Numbered from the stretch's first letter, positions 1-6,637 are shown. The stretch: DNA of 8,533 bases from CAYINU01 sp964364855 (GCA_964364855.1 CAYINU010000074.1:1-8533); one strand, 5' to 3'. Notes: generated by a model from the letters alone, not told the origin. Numbers and translations: made by a program.

Positions 1-157
1 GGCGCATCATCAACTGATCCTCAAATAGGCCCGCACACAGGTGGGTGTTTGCAAAACAACACGGAAACCCAAACATCTGCCGAGGCTCCACCGGAAAATC
101 TGCAATCAGATCGGCGAAGAGCTCCTTGAGCCACGGCGGTGATTTTTGGAATGCCAT
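1..157 (-). CDS. TfoX N-terminal-domain protein (partial, 3' end outside window)
   Basis: Reading the minus strand from an ATG at 157-155 gives 52 codons without a stop up to the window edge. The peptide begins MAFQKSPPWLKELFADLI, continues with an RQMFGFPCCFANTHL stretch, and then CAGLFEDQLMMR. This pattern (short amphipathic start, then K/QMFGYP-x-aFvn and GLfqDsl-lR) is what I know from small single-domain TfoX N-terminal (Sxy-like) proteins. TfoX/Sxy is a competence co-regulator in some gammaproteobacteria. The small stand-alone members, about 110 residues long, mostly have no assigned role, so no competence function should be inferred. The ATG matches the usual family start, and an in-frame stop lies further upstream. 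A promoter-like sequence ends 8 nt before it. The gene diverges from the Fic gene at 310. Confidence 0.75.
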   Translation of the reverse strand, partial: MAFQKSPPWLKELFADLIADFPVEPRQMFGFPCCFANTHLCAGLFEDQLMMR

Positions 158-165
158 AGCAGTCC

Positions 166-195
166 AGAATACTGAAGGAATTTTGATTTCGGCAA
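166..195 (-). promoter_or_regulatory. Putative promoter of the TfoX-domain gene
   Basis: On the minus strand TTGCCG (195-190) is followed after 18 nt by TATTCT (171-166). The start codon lies 8 nt beyond, so transcription would begin almost at the ATG. The same -35 hexamer and spacing recur before the second Fic gene. No Shine-Dalgarno sequence is visible. This is a pattern match only. Confidence 0.45.
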
Positions 196-273
196 GGATA
201 CGAAATTCCCTGCGTTCTTAAAAGGCTCGCAACTGACGACCCTTATGTCGCGCTGTTGGCACATCACGATGGC

Positions 274-300
274 CTAATTGTTTCAAAATGCTACAATTAG
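274..300 (+). promoter_or_regulatory. Extended -10 promoter inside a perfect inverted repeat (putative Fic operator)
   Basis: CTAATTGT (274-281) and ACAATTAG (293-300) are exact reverse complements separated by 11 nt. The right arm overlaps TGCTACAAT (289-297), an extended -10 element, whose hexamer TACAAT at 292-297 lies 12 nt before the Fic start codon. No convincing -35 is present at 16-18 nt. A dimeric regulator bound here would block the promoter. The Fic product carries a winged helix-turn-helix, so autorepression is a reasonable inference, but the TfoX gene or an unlinked repressor could also be involved. The 152-bp gap 158-309 holds only this site and the minus-strand promoter. Confidence 0.6.
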
Positions 301-309
301 CGCAGTGCG

Positions 310-1362
310 ATGAAACAATTACTGCCTAGACATCACTTACTTTTAGATCTGCTCGCGTTCCATGGGCGTCTTTCAAATGTCCAGGCAAAAGCGGCGTTAG
401 AAGGCCAATATGGACCCTTATCTCGGACGACCGTGGTCCGGGATTTTGAGGTTTTGCTGTCTGCGGGATTGGTTGTCAAAACAGGGCGTGGCCGCTCCGT
501 CGGCTATGCGTTACCCAAACAGTCTCTCCTACTCCGCTATTTTGACCCTTCACTGTATTTTCAGAGCGATCTGGATCAGCGATCGATCGTAGAACGATTT
601 AACTTCGAGGTGTTTGACGCGCTGAACACAACCCTTTTTTCAGGTGCGGAATTAAAGCATCTGAAAGCGCTGACCAAAGCCTATCAAAAACGCCGCAAGG
701 CACTGACTCCTCGGGAATTCCAAAAAGAAATGGAACGCCTCACCATCGAACTAAGCTGGAAATCCTCGCAAATCGAGGGCAATACGTACTCGTTGCTAGA
801 TACCGAGGCCCTCATCAAAGAAAACCGTGAAGCGCCCGGACACACCCGTGAAGAAACCCAGATGATTCGCAACCACAAACGGGCGCTGGATTATATTTTC
901 GCGCATCCGGCAGGCTACAAGACACTAAGCGTGTCTAAAATAGAAGATATTCACCGGTTGTTGATGACCGACCTGGAAATCGACCACGGTCTGCGCAAAC
1001 GATTGGTCCGCATCACGGGTACGCGATTTAAGCCACTGGACAACACCCATCAGATCAAAGATGCACTGCAAAAAACCTGTACACTGGTCAATCGATACGC
1101 GGACCCGTTTCATCAAGCCTTTGCAACGATTCTATTGATTTCCTACATCCAACCCTTTATAGATGGCAACAAACGCACGGGCCGCATCACGGGCAACGCG
1201 TTGCTACACGCACACGACGCCTGCCCCCTGTCCTACCGCAGCATTGACGCCGTGGACTACAAAGAAGCCATCTTGCTCTTCTATGAACAAAACAGCGTCC
1301 GCTATTTCAAAGACCTATTTTTGTCCCAATACCAATTCTCGGTGGAGAATTATTTCGGGTAA
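310..1362 (+). CDS. Fic-domain protein with N-terminal winged helix and His-to-Gln Fic motif
   Basis: This 350-residue protein has a winged helix-turn-helix at about residues 5-68; helix-turn-helix and wing are recognisable around SRTTVVRDFEVLLSAGLVVK and GRGRSVGYAL. A Fic core spans about 140-340. Fic enzymes usually transfer AMP from ATP to a protein hydroxyl, using the histidine of HPFx(D/E)GN(G/K)RxxR. Here the motif reads QPFIDGNKRTGR (281-292), with a CAA glutamine codon at 1150-1152. The phosphate-binding residues D285, G286, N287, R289 and R292 are kept. An inhibitory-helix motif of the (S/T)xxxE(G/N) type is present, S152 to E156-G157. Because this motif precedes the Fic core, the protein looks like class II, self-inhibited. 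It may be a poor AMP transferase, use another chemistry, or be mainly a ligand-sensing regulator. The ATG is preceded by a -10 element but by no ribosome binding site. Confidence 0.9.
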   Translation: MKQLLPRHHLLLDLLAFHGRLSNVQAKAALEGQYGPLSRTTVVRDFEVLLSAGLVVKTGRGRSVGYALPKQSLLLRYFDPSLYFQSDLDQRSIVERFNFEVFDALNTTLFSGAELKHLKALTKAYQKRRKALTPREFQKEMERLTIELSWKSSQIEGNTYSLLDTEALIKENREAPGHTREETQMIRNHKRALDYIFAHPAGYKTLSVSKIEDIHRLLMTDLEIDHGLRKRLVRITGTRFKPLDNTHQIKDALQKTCTLVNRYADPFHQAFATILLISYIQPFIDGNKRTGRITGNALLHAHDACPLSYRSIDAVDYKEAILLFYEQNSVRYFKDLFLSQYQFSVENYFG

Positions 1363-1391
1363 AGCCGGATACACTTGAGCAGGCGATATGG

Positions 1392-1420
1392 TTAACGGGA
1401 GGCGCCCACTGTGATATCTT
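1392..1420 (+). promoter_or_regulatory. Possible promoter of the lytic transglycosylase gene
   Basis: TTAACG (1392-1397) and TATCTT (1415-1420) are separated by 17 nt, and the start codon at 1429 follows 8 nt after the -10. A GGGAGG at 1397-1402 is too far (26 nt) from the ATG to be its ribosome binding site. The match is weak but has the same placement as the other promoters here. Confidence 0.3.
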
Positions 1421-1428
1421 AATGGCTT

Positions 1429-2163
1429 ATGCGCAAGAACGCCGTTTGGGCTCTACTTTGCTGGATTACACTGGGCACCGTTGGCTTTGCCGCTACTGCC
1501 ACACCCCCTACCCGCGCAGCCGTGGCCAAATCCAAGGCCCCAAAACGAGCCGTGGTCCTCATTCCCTTTTCCGGCACCTTTTCCTACGACCCCTACGCCA
1601 TGCACTATACCGAGGTTAGCCGAAACGAGTCGGTGATCTATGACTTTGTTCGCACATTCAAGGCCCCCTTAACGGATGGCGAAAAACACCTTATTGCTGC
1701 CGAATTGGCCAAGCGGGGCGAGGAATTTTCCGTTGATCCCAAATTGGTGGCCTCGATCATTGCTGTGGAGTCGCAATACAATCCCCGTGCCCGGTCTCGC
1801 TATGGTGCGGGGGGGCTGGGCCAGTTGATGGCAGGTACAGCTAGAGCACTGGGCATCTCGGACCGGTTTGATATTGTCCAAAATATTCAGGCCACCACGG
1901 CGTATGTTCGTATGCAGCTCCAGCAATTTCAGGGGCGGGATCACCAAGTCGGCTACAGTCTGGCGAGCTATTTGATGGGTCCCGCAGCGGCCTCGCGACG
2001 CAAGGCGTTTGAACCGCGGGTCCATGCGTATATTGGTGATGTATTGGATCATTATCAGACGTTGCTGGCCCATTATGACACCTATATTGCGCCGCCCCCT
2101 ATGGTCTATGTCACACCCGAAATCCCCACGCCACAACCTTTGTTGGAAGTCAGCACTAACTAG
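1429..2163 (+). CDS. Secreted SLT-type lytic transglycosylase
   Basis: This 244-residue protein is predicted to cleave the MurNAc-GlcNAc bond of peptidoglycan in the periplasm, forming 1,6-anhydroMurNAc ends. Residues 1-24 form a signal peptide: RK, then a hydrophobic core, then GFAATA, with likely cleavage after A22 or A24. The SLT/goose-lysozyme-like domain covers about 97-205. E114 in AVESQYNPRARS is the expected catalytic acid. GAGGLGQLMAGTA (126-138) is the second family motif and NIQATTAYV (152-160) the third. The fourth motif, usually AYNAGP, reads SYLMGP (180-185), so the usual Asn is missing. Before the domain lies a stretch of about 70 residues without recognisable features, and after it a proline-rich tail (PPP at 222-224, PEIPTPQP at 230-237). 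The gene stands alone, 66 bp after the Fic gene and 50 bp before the TerC ATG. Confidence 0.88.
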   Translation: MRKNAVWALLCWITLGTVGFAATATPPTRAAVAKSKAPKRAVVLIPFSGTFSYDPYAMHYTEVSRNESVIYDFVRTFKAPLTDGEKHLIAAELAKRGEEFSVDPKLVASIIAVESQYNPRARSRYGAGGLGQLMAGTARALGISDRFDIVQNIQATTAYVRMQLQQFQGRDHQVGYSLASYLMGPAAASRRKAFEPRVHAYIGDVLDHYQTLLAHYDTYIAPPPMVYVTPEIPTPQPLLEVSTN

Positions 2164-2176
2164 GTCCAACAGATCC

Positions 2177-2222
2177 TTGCTCGTTGCCTGCCACCTATGG
2201 CAAGATCCATACTATGGATCTT
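2177..2222 (+). promoter_or_regulatory. TerC promoter with a perfect inverted repeat across the start codon
   Basis: TTGCTC (2177-2182), an 18-nt spacer and CAAGAT (2201-2206) preceded by TGG make an extended -10 promoter. The ATG at 2214 lies 7 nt after the -10. AAGATCCATA (2202-2211) and TATGGATCTT (2213-2222) are exact reverse complements around a single C at 2212, so the repeat covers the -10, the probable transcription start and the start codon. It would suit a dimeric repressor. If transcription begins near 2213 the message holds only the right arm, which argues against an RNA hairpin. Confidence 0.5.
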
Positions 2223-3158
2223 TTACATTCTTGGACATTTTGGATCCTTTTTAATGCCGGTATCGGCATTGCATTGCTCATCGATTTAATCAGTTTTAAG
2301 GCCGGAAAGTCCGTTCCTGTCAAAAAAGCAATTTTCTGGAGTCTGATTTGGATCAGCCTGGCGCTCATTTTTAATGGTTGGCTATGGCTGGAATTCGGCC
2401 ATGACGTCGCGCTTCAGTTTTTCACCTGCTACATCACGGAAAAATCCCTCAGCTTTGACAACCTCTTCGTTTTTTATCTTATTTTTTCCTATTTCAAGGT
2501 GAGGGGCGATCGTCAGCACAAGGTCTTGTTTTTGGGCATTTTGGGTGCGTTGGCCATGCGGCTCATTTTTATTTTGGCTGGGCTTTCGCTCATTCATCGG
2601 TTCGAGTGGATTCACTATGTTTTCGGCGCCATTTTGGCCTATTCGGGCATCCGCCTCTTTTTAGAAACCAAAAAAGAATTTGATCCCGACGAAAACCTGA
2701 TATTGCGGTGGATCAAAGGCCATATGCGCATTGCCACTACAAAAGAGTTGGAAACGGTTCCCAATAGCGACTCCCGATTTACCGTGCGTATCGGCAACAA
2801 ATGGATGATGACCCCGCTGATGTTTACCTTGATTACCGTCGAATTGAGCGACCTTATCTTTGCCGTGGACTCGATTCCGGCGGTACTGGCCATTTCCAGT
2901 ATTCCGATTATTGTCTATTCCAGTAACGCGTTTGCGATTTTGGGTCTCCGCAGTTTGTACTTTGTGATGGCGGATCTGGTCGAGCGATTCTTTTTGCTAC
3001 ATTACGGATTGGGCCTCATTCTAGTCGGCATCGGGGCTAAAATGCTCATCCAAGATTGGTTCTATATCTCAACAACAGTCTCATTGGCATTTATTACCAC
3101 GGTCTTGGCAACCTCCGTTCTGGTCTCTATTTTCCTATCCAAACGGCACCCGTCATGA
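2214..3158 (+). CDS. TerC-family integral membrane protein
   Basis: This 314-residue membrane protein belongs to the TerC/Alx family (COG0861). Members are linked to tellurium resistance and, in several bacteria, to manganese export or metal loading of secreted proteins. About seven to nine hydrophobic segments are visible, starting at residues 7-26, 38-57 and 64-75. Family signatures are clear: TEKSLSFDNLFVF (75-87), the acidic membrane motif ELSDLIFAVDSIPA (210-223) and SNAFAILGLRSLYF (237-250). D82, E210, D213 and D219 are the likely metal-binding acids. A soluble loop of about 45 residues (150-195) separates the halves. I chose ATG 2214 over the in-frame TTG at 2184, because a promoter ends 7 nt before it and the extra ten residues resemble nothing in the family. 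It shares an ATGA junction with the next gene, so the two are probably translated together. Confidence 0.9.
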   Translation: MDLLHSWTFWILFNAGIGIALLIDLISFKAGKSVPVKKAIFWSLIWISLALIFNGWLWLEFGHDVALQFFTCYITEKSLSFDNLFVFYLIFSYFKVRGDRQHKVLFLGILGALAMRLIFILAGLSLIHRFEWIHYVFGAILAYSGIRLFLETKKEFDPDENLILRWIKGHMRIATTKELETVPNSDSRFTVRIGNKWMMTPLMFTLITVELSDLIFAVDSIPAVLAISSIPIIVYSSNAFAILGLRSLYFVMADLVERFFLLHYGLGLILVGIGAKMLIQDWFYISTTVSLAFITTVLATSVLVSIFLSKRHPS

Positions 3159-4351
3159 AGGCCTATCGCTGGCCGCTATTGGTCCTGACTGCCATCCAGT
3201 TTACTCACATTATGGACTTTATGATCATTATGCCGCTGGGTCCGCAATTGATGCGGGTATTCGGCATTTCGCCCCAGCAATTTGGTTTTTTGGTATCGGT
3301 ATATACCTTTGCTGCCGGCATTGCCGGGTTGGCAGCATCACTTTTTGTGGATCGGTTTGACCGCAAACAGGTGTTACTGACGGCTTATTTGGGATTTGTG
3401 ATGGCAACGGTAGCCTGTGGCCTAGCCAATAGTTACGAGATGCTACTCGTGGCACGAACGATTACAGGACTATTTGGCGGCGTTCTGGCCGGTACGGTTT
3501 TGGCCGTCATCGGAGATCTGGTCCCCCAAGAGCGCCGTGCCAGCGCCATGGGTCTGGTGATGACGGGGTTTGCCCTGGCATCGGTATTTGGCGTGCCACT
3601 TGGACTCCTTTTGGCCTCATTATTTACTTGGCACAGTCCATTTTTCTTTCTGGGTGGAGCCAGCGCATTGGTTTTTATCGCTATTTGGCTGGTTATCCCC
3701 CGATTGGCCAGCCATATTCAGTTGGATGCCAGTATTCGACGCACTTTGTTAAATAACCTTCGGTTTCTCAAGCATGTGAATACGCGGTGGGCATTGCTTT
3801 TGACCATGCTGTTGTTATTGGGCCAGTTTTCCATCATTCCGTTTATTAGCCCCTACATGGTCTTTAACGTCGGGTTTACCGAACACGAACTCACCTTTAT
3901 TTATTTGCTGGGTGGTGCGGTCACGATCGTTGTATCCCCACTGGTCGGCCGTCTGGCCGACCGTTACGGTCGGTCCTTGATTTTCTCGATATTTACCCTG
4001 CTATCGCTGATCCCGCTGGCGATTATTACCAATTTACCCCAGACGCCGATCACGATTGCGCTGATCGTGACCACCTCGTTTTTTATTGTGATTTCAGGGC
4101 GGATGGTGCCGGGAATCACATTGATAACCTCCTCTGTGGATCCCAAACAGCGAGGTGCCTTTATGAGTGTAAATGGTGCCGTGCAGCAATTCACAGCCAG
4201 CATGGCATCGCTATTGGCGGGTCTGATTATCTTTCGGGACGCTTCAGGAATGCTGCATCGGTTTTGGATGGTTGGACTTTTTGCGATGGTCTGCAGTGTG
4301 TTGGCGGCTTGGGTCGCCCAGCATATTAAAGAAGTCGCTCCTACAGCATGA
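3155..4351 (+). CDS. MFS transporter, DHA1-like
   Basis: This 398-residue protein has about twelve hydrophobic segments, the length and shape of a major facilitator of the drug:H+ antiporter-1 type (AraJ/YdhP-like). The loop 2-3 signature appears as FVDRFDRKQ (64-72) and again in the second half as GRLADRYGRS (265-274). A motif-C-like glycine/proline stretch, GFALASVFGVPLG, lies in segment 5 (138-150), as in antiporters. R101 in the LLVARTITGLFGG stretch fits motif B. The substrate cannot be told from sequence; efflux of a small molecule is the default guess. The start is the ATG of the ATGA overlap with TerC. The frame is open back to 3056, but the added 33 residues overlap TerC and are not hydrophobic leader-like. 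No Shine-Dalgarno sequence is seen, which suits translational coupling. The 3' end overlaps the convergent ligase gene by 11 bp. Confidence 0.9.
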   Translation: MKAYRWPLLVLTAIQFTHIMDFMIIMPLGPQLMRVFGISPQQFGFLVSVYTFAAGIAGLAASLFVDRFDRKQVLLTAYLGFVMATVACGLANSYEMLLVARTITGLFGGVLAGTVLAVIGDLVPQERRASAMGLVMTGFALASVFGVPLGLLLASLFTWHSPFFFLGGASALVFIAIWLVIPRLASHIQLDASIRRTLLNNLRFLKHVNTRWALLLTMLLLLGQFSIIPFISPYMVFNVGFTEHELTFIYLLGGAVTIVVSPLVGRLADRYGRSLIFSIFTLLSLIPLAIITNLPQTPITIALIVTTSFFIVISGRMVPGITLITSSVDPKQRGAFMSVNGAVQQFTASMASLLAGLIIFRDASGMLHRFWMVGLFAMVCSVLAAWVAQHIKEVAPTA

Positions 4352-5060
4352 ATGCCCACTCGCCACCCGCGGCGTATCTGTTCATAACGTCGTCAAAAAA
4401 CCGCTGAATGGCCGGGTCAGGTAAGGGGGGATTTGCCTGCCAGGCAGCCGAAATGAGGCTTTCGATTTGGCCTCGGGAGAGTGGGACATTATGTACAAAA
4501 TCGGTATGCGGCCGGTCCGCGCGGTAGTCGGGACGGCGTGGTGGTAGTTTGAGAGTCGTCTCAACCAGGGACACATCAAAATCGTACAGCACCGTGCCAT
4601 GAAACAGCAGATAACGGCGCTTGCGGCGTTGGGCGTTTCCGGAGAATTTGCGTCCTTCCCAAGTAAGGTCCGTGATACCTTGTACCTGCACGCCCGGAAG
4701 CACCGGTGCAAACGCCTCCCGCATACGGTCCATAATGTAGCGATTGGAGCCCGATACGGTTTCCAGATCGGAATGCAGGGTCATCGGCAGAACTAGCACG
4801 TAGTTCAGGCACCCCGGTCCTTGCAAAACCGTTCCGCCTCCGCTGGCACGACGAATAACGGGAATATTTCGTTCCCTGCACGCAAGGAGGTGGACGTCTT
4901 TTTCCACATTACACCCACGCCCCAGCACCACGGCATAGTCCGCCGACTCCCAGAATCGCAACATAGGGCCGGGATTCGCTGCCTCAGCGTACTCCACCAT
5001 CGCCTCATCAAACACGACTTGGGAAACAGGGTCTAAGGCAGGCGTTTCAATTCCTCGCAT
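4341..5060 (-). CDS. Lipoate-protein ligase / octanoyltransferase-type protein, short form
   Basis: This 239-residue cytoplasmic protein belongs to the biotin/lipoate transferase superfamily. It would attach lipoate or octanoate to lysines of dehydrogenase E2 or glycine-cleavage H subunits. Matching motifs are RRASGGGTVLQGPGCLNY (70-87), the substrate-pocket glycine loop, and DLTWEGRKFSGNAQ (131-144), where K138 corresponds to the conserved ligase lysine. LLFHGTVLYDFD (151-162) follows as expected. Escherichia coli LplA is about 337 residues with a C-terminal accessory domain; that domain is missing here, so this may be a transferase, or need a partner protein. C84 lies where many ligases have Asn. 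The start is ATG 5060 (MRGIETPALDP fits the family's first strand). An in-frame GTG at 5141 would extend it by 27 residues into the F-box gene. AGAAGGGG lies 16 nt ahead of the ATG, too far to be convincing. Confidence 0.85.
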   Translation of the reverse strand: MRGIETPALDPVSQVVFDEAMVEYAEAANPGPMLRFWESADYAVVLGRGCNVEKDVHLLACRERNIPVIRRASGGGTVLQGPGCLNYVLVLPMTLHSDLETVSGSNRYIMDRMREAFAPVLPGVQVQGITDLTWEGRKFSGNAQRRKRRYLLFHGTVLYDFDVSLVETTLKLPPRRPDYRADRPHTDFVHNVPLSRGQIESLISAAWQANPPLPDPAIQRFFDDVMNRYAAGGEWAFML

Positions 5061-5119
5061 AAAGACAATGGTACTGCCCCTTCTGTCTTGAGAGAAGAGA
5101 CCCCTTTCAAGCCCGCAAC

Positions 5120-6553
5120 TTATCCCCTGCAGCGCCACCAAATGTGTTGGGCCAAGACTCCAATTGCAGACCCTATACCTGCCGCACCGCCAATGAGGCT
5201 GAGCGCTCCAAACATCGTCTCAACGAGCGACAGGTTGGCAAGCAGATTGGTACCAAAGATTAACGTCAAAGAGACACTTCCCCCAGAAACCAAGCCTGGG
5301 ACAAGCCCGACAAGGGCAGCCATCCTACGATCGGGAGGTCTCCTCCATACCGGTACCGGTTCAGGGTCGGGTGCAATCCGACGTGGCCTTGGCCCAGACT
5401 GCGTAAAATCCAAAACCATTCCACTGTGTTGTCCTGAGGACCAAACAAGCCTTCCCGGTGCGCTACTCGCCCAACTAGGATACCTGTCTCGTTCAAGAGT
5501 AATGGGTAACACAGCACTGTGGGTACCCGTATCAAAAAAAGCCACCAATCCAACATCGGTATTGAAGAGGGCTGTTTTTCCCAGTGGACCCAAATCAACA
5601 CCTCCAACCATGGAATAAATCTTTTTATCAAAGGGAATCCGAGTCCGTATCTGGCCACTGTTGTCCACCCAGGTCACTCCTCTTGGAGACCTAACAGCGA
5701 TCGTGTTCGAAAACAGGATAGCCTCAGATGAATTCCAAGTAACAACATTGACCGGCACATTCGAAGAATAATTGATGATTTTTATTTTTACAGCACTTAG
5801 ATTGTTTCCGTCCGCGATCCAGAGGGCTATAATTTCCCTATTTGCCTGAACCTTGACAATACGATGTCCATCCGAAACCTTAAGATCCACTTGGCATGCC
5901 ACCACAAAAGAACGCTCTTCACCTGGACGGGACTGCCATTCGCAAACATAAATGGTGTTGTTTACTTGCAGACAAAATTGAGGGTGATTTTCAGGCGTGC
6001 CAACCACCGGAAAAGCCCTCGTTATTTTGATATGATTTAACTCCGGTGGCTTTTCAATTTCGGTCTCACGCGATTTCTCCAAAAATCGAACGCGGTTGCC
6101 GTCTCCTTCAAAGATCAGAAATCCATCCCCCATCTGAATCAATATGTCAGATGCCCCAATATGGAAATCATGGGCAACTGACGTTCGAGGAACAGCTTGA
6201 AAATCGATCCACTCAAAAGCCTGTCTTTGATCTGGAAAAATCGGTCTTCGTTCCAGCAATACAGACCGCCCATCGGCCGACCCTATCCCAAAACGGAAAT
6301 TTTGAACTCCGTGAAAGGTTGGACTCATGCGCTGCAATCGCAGAGATTGGAGCGCAAGTTTCCAAAGCGGAGCATCCAATTTAAACCTAGTCCCTGCTAC
6401 CCTATCCCCAAACTGTTTACCGGTTAGCGCCAGCGCGATCCGGTCTTGGGTTGGCAGCATTGAGAAGACCAGCTCCCATACCTCCCCCGGAAGCCACAAG
6501 GCATTTGCGGGGCCAGTACCCCGATTCGCAGCAATCGTTTTGTGTTGATCCAC
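5120..6553 (-). CDS. F-box protein with C-terminal hydrophobic hairpin (eukaryote-like, candidate effector)
   Basis: This 477-residue protein starts at a GTG. Residues 20-50 match an F-box: WLPGEVWELVFSMLP, then DRIALALTGKQFGD, following the LPxEllxxIfsxLp..d...la.tck.w pattern. In eukaryotes the F-box binds Skp1 in SCF ubiquitin ligases. Bacterial F-box proteins are known from amoeba-associated and pathogenic bacteria, where some act as secreted effectors. Residues of about 75-385 are rich in short beta-like segments (for example NTIYVCEW, GVTWVDNSGQIRTRI, GLVAFFDTGTHSAVLPI), which could be a degenerate propeller; I see no clear WD repeats. A Pro/Arg-rich linker, about 384-410 (SGPRPRRIAPDPEPVPVWRR), precedes two hydrophobic segments, about 411-440 and 444-471, and a basic WWRCRG tail. 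No signal peptide is present. It diverges from the MORN gene and precedes the ligase gene by 59 bp. Function and secretion are inferred, not shown. Confidence 0.75.
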   Translation of the reverse strand: MDQHKTIAANRGTGPANALWLPGEVWELVFSMLPTQDRIALALTGKQFGDRVAGTRFKLDAPLWKLALQSLRLQRMSPTFHGVQNFRFGIGSADGRSVLLERRPIFPDQRQAFEWIDFQAVPRTSVAHDFHIGASDILIQMGDGFLIFEGDGNRVRFLEKSRETEIEKPPELNHIKITRAFPVVGTPENHPQFCLQVNNTIYVCEWQSRPGEERSFVVACQVDLKVSDGHRIVKVQANREIIALWIADGNNLSAVKIKIINYSSNVPVNVVTWNSSEAILFSNTIAVRSPRGVTWVDNSGQIRTRIPFDKKIYSMVGGVDLGPLGKTALFNTDVGLVAFFDTGTHSAVLPITLERDRYPSWASSAPGRLVWSSGQHSGMVLDFTQSGPRPRRIAPDPEPVPVWRRPPDRRMAALVGLVPGLVSGGSVSLTLIFGTNLLANLSLVETMFGALSLIGGAAGIGSAIGVLAQHIWWRCRG

Positions 6554-6569
6554 AGTAACTAATTTACTG
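6553..6569 (-). promoter_or_regulatory. Inverted repeat over the F-box start and -10 region
   Basis: CAGTAA (6553-6558) and TTACTG (6564-6569) are exact reverse complements 5 nt apart. On the minus strand a weak -10-like TAAATT (6566-6561) lies inside it, 7 nt before the GTG start. No TTG-type -35 is found at 17-18 nt; the direct repeats at 6573-6600 occupy that place. It could be an operator; short AT-rich arms make chance possible. Confidence 0.35.
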
Positions 6570-6572
6570 AAA

Positions 6573-6600
6573 ATAGGGGACGTAGCATAGGGGACAGAGC
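6573..6600. repeat. Tandem direct repeat, two 14-bp units
   Basis: ATAGGGGACGTAGC (6573-6586) and ATAGGGGACAGAGC (6587-6600) follow each other directly and agree at 12 of 14 positions, with the first nine identical. They lie just upstream of the F-box gene where a -35 element would be expected. Paired sites for an activator are one reading; a small duplication is another. Confidence 0.6.
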
Positions 6601-6637
6601 AATGGTGGTTGATAGAAAGGTGCCACTCCGTTGGCTG

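Noticed and set aside
1669..2169. Minus-strand open frame of 166 codons opposite the lytic transglycosylase
   Set aside because: The plus strand carries a signal peptide and all SLT motifs; the opposite reading has no recognisable features.
2184..2213. TTG start at 2184 for TerC
   Set aside because: It would place the start upstream of the likely -10 element; ATG 2214 fits the family and the promoter.
2253..2270. 7-bp stem-loop AATGCCG-GTAT-CGGCATT early in TerC
   Set aside because: It lies inside codons for a Gly/Ile-rich membrane segment, and repeated codon use can explain it. No T-tract follows.
3056..3154. N-terminal extension of the MFS transporter
   Set aside because: It overlaps the TerC coding end by about 100 bp; the ATGA junction start gives a normal family N-terminus.
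5061..5141. GTG start at 5141 for the ligase gene
   Set aside because: The added 27 residues do not resemble the family and overlap the end of the F-box gene; MRGIETPALDP is the typical beginning. An ATT codon at 5069 with AAGGGG at good spacing was also considered but is too rare a start.
5088..5618. Plus-strand open frame of 176 codons opposite the F-box gene
   Set aside because: Low-complexity, Pro/Ser/Thr-rich translation without motifs, fully inside a better-supported gene.
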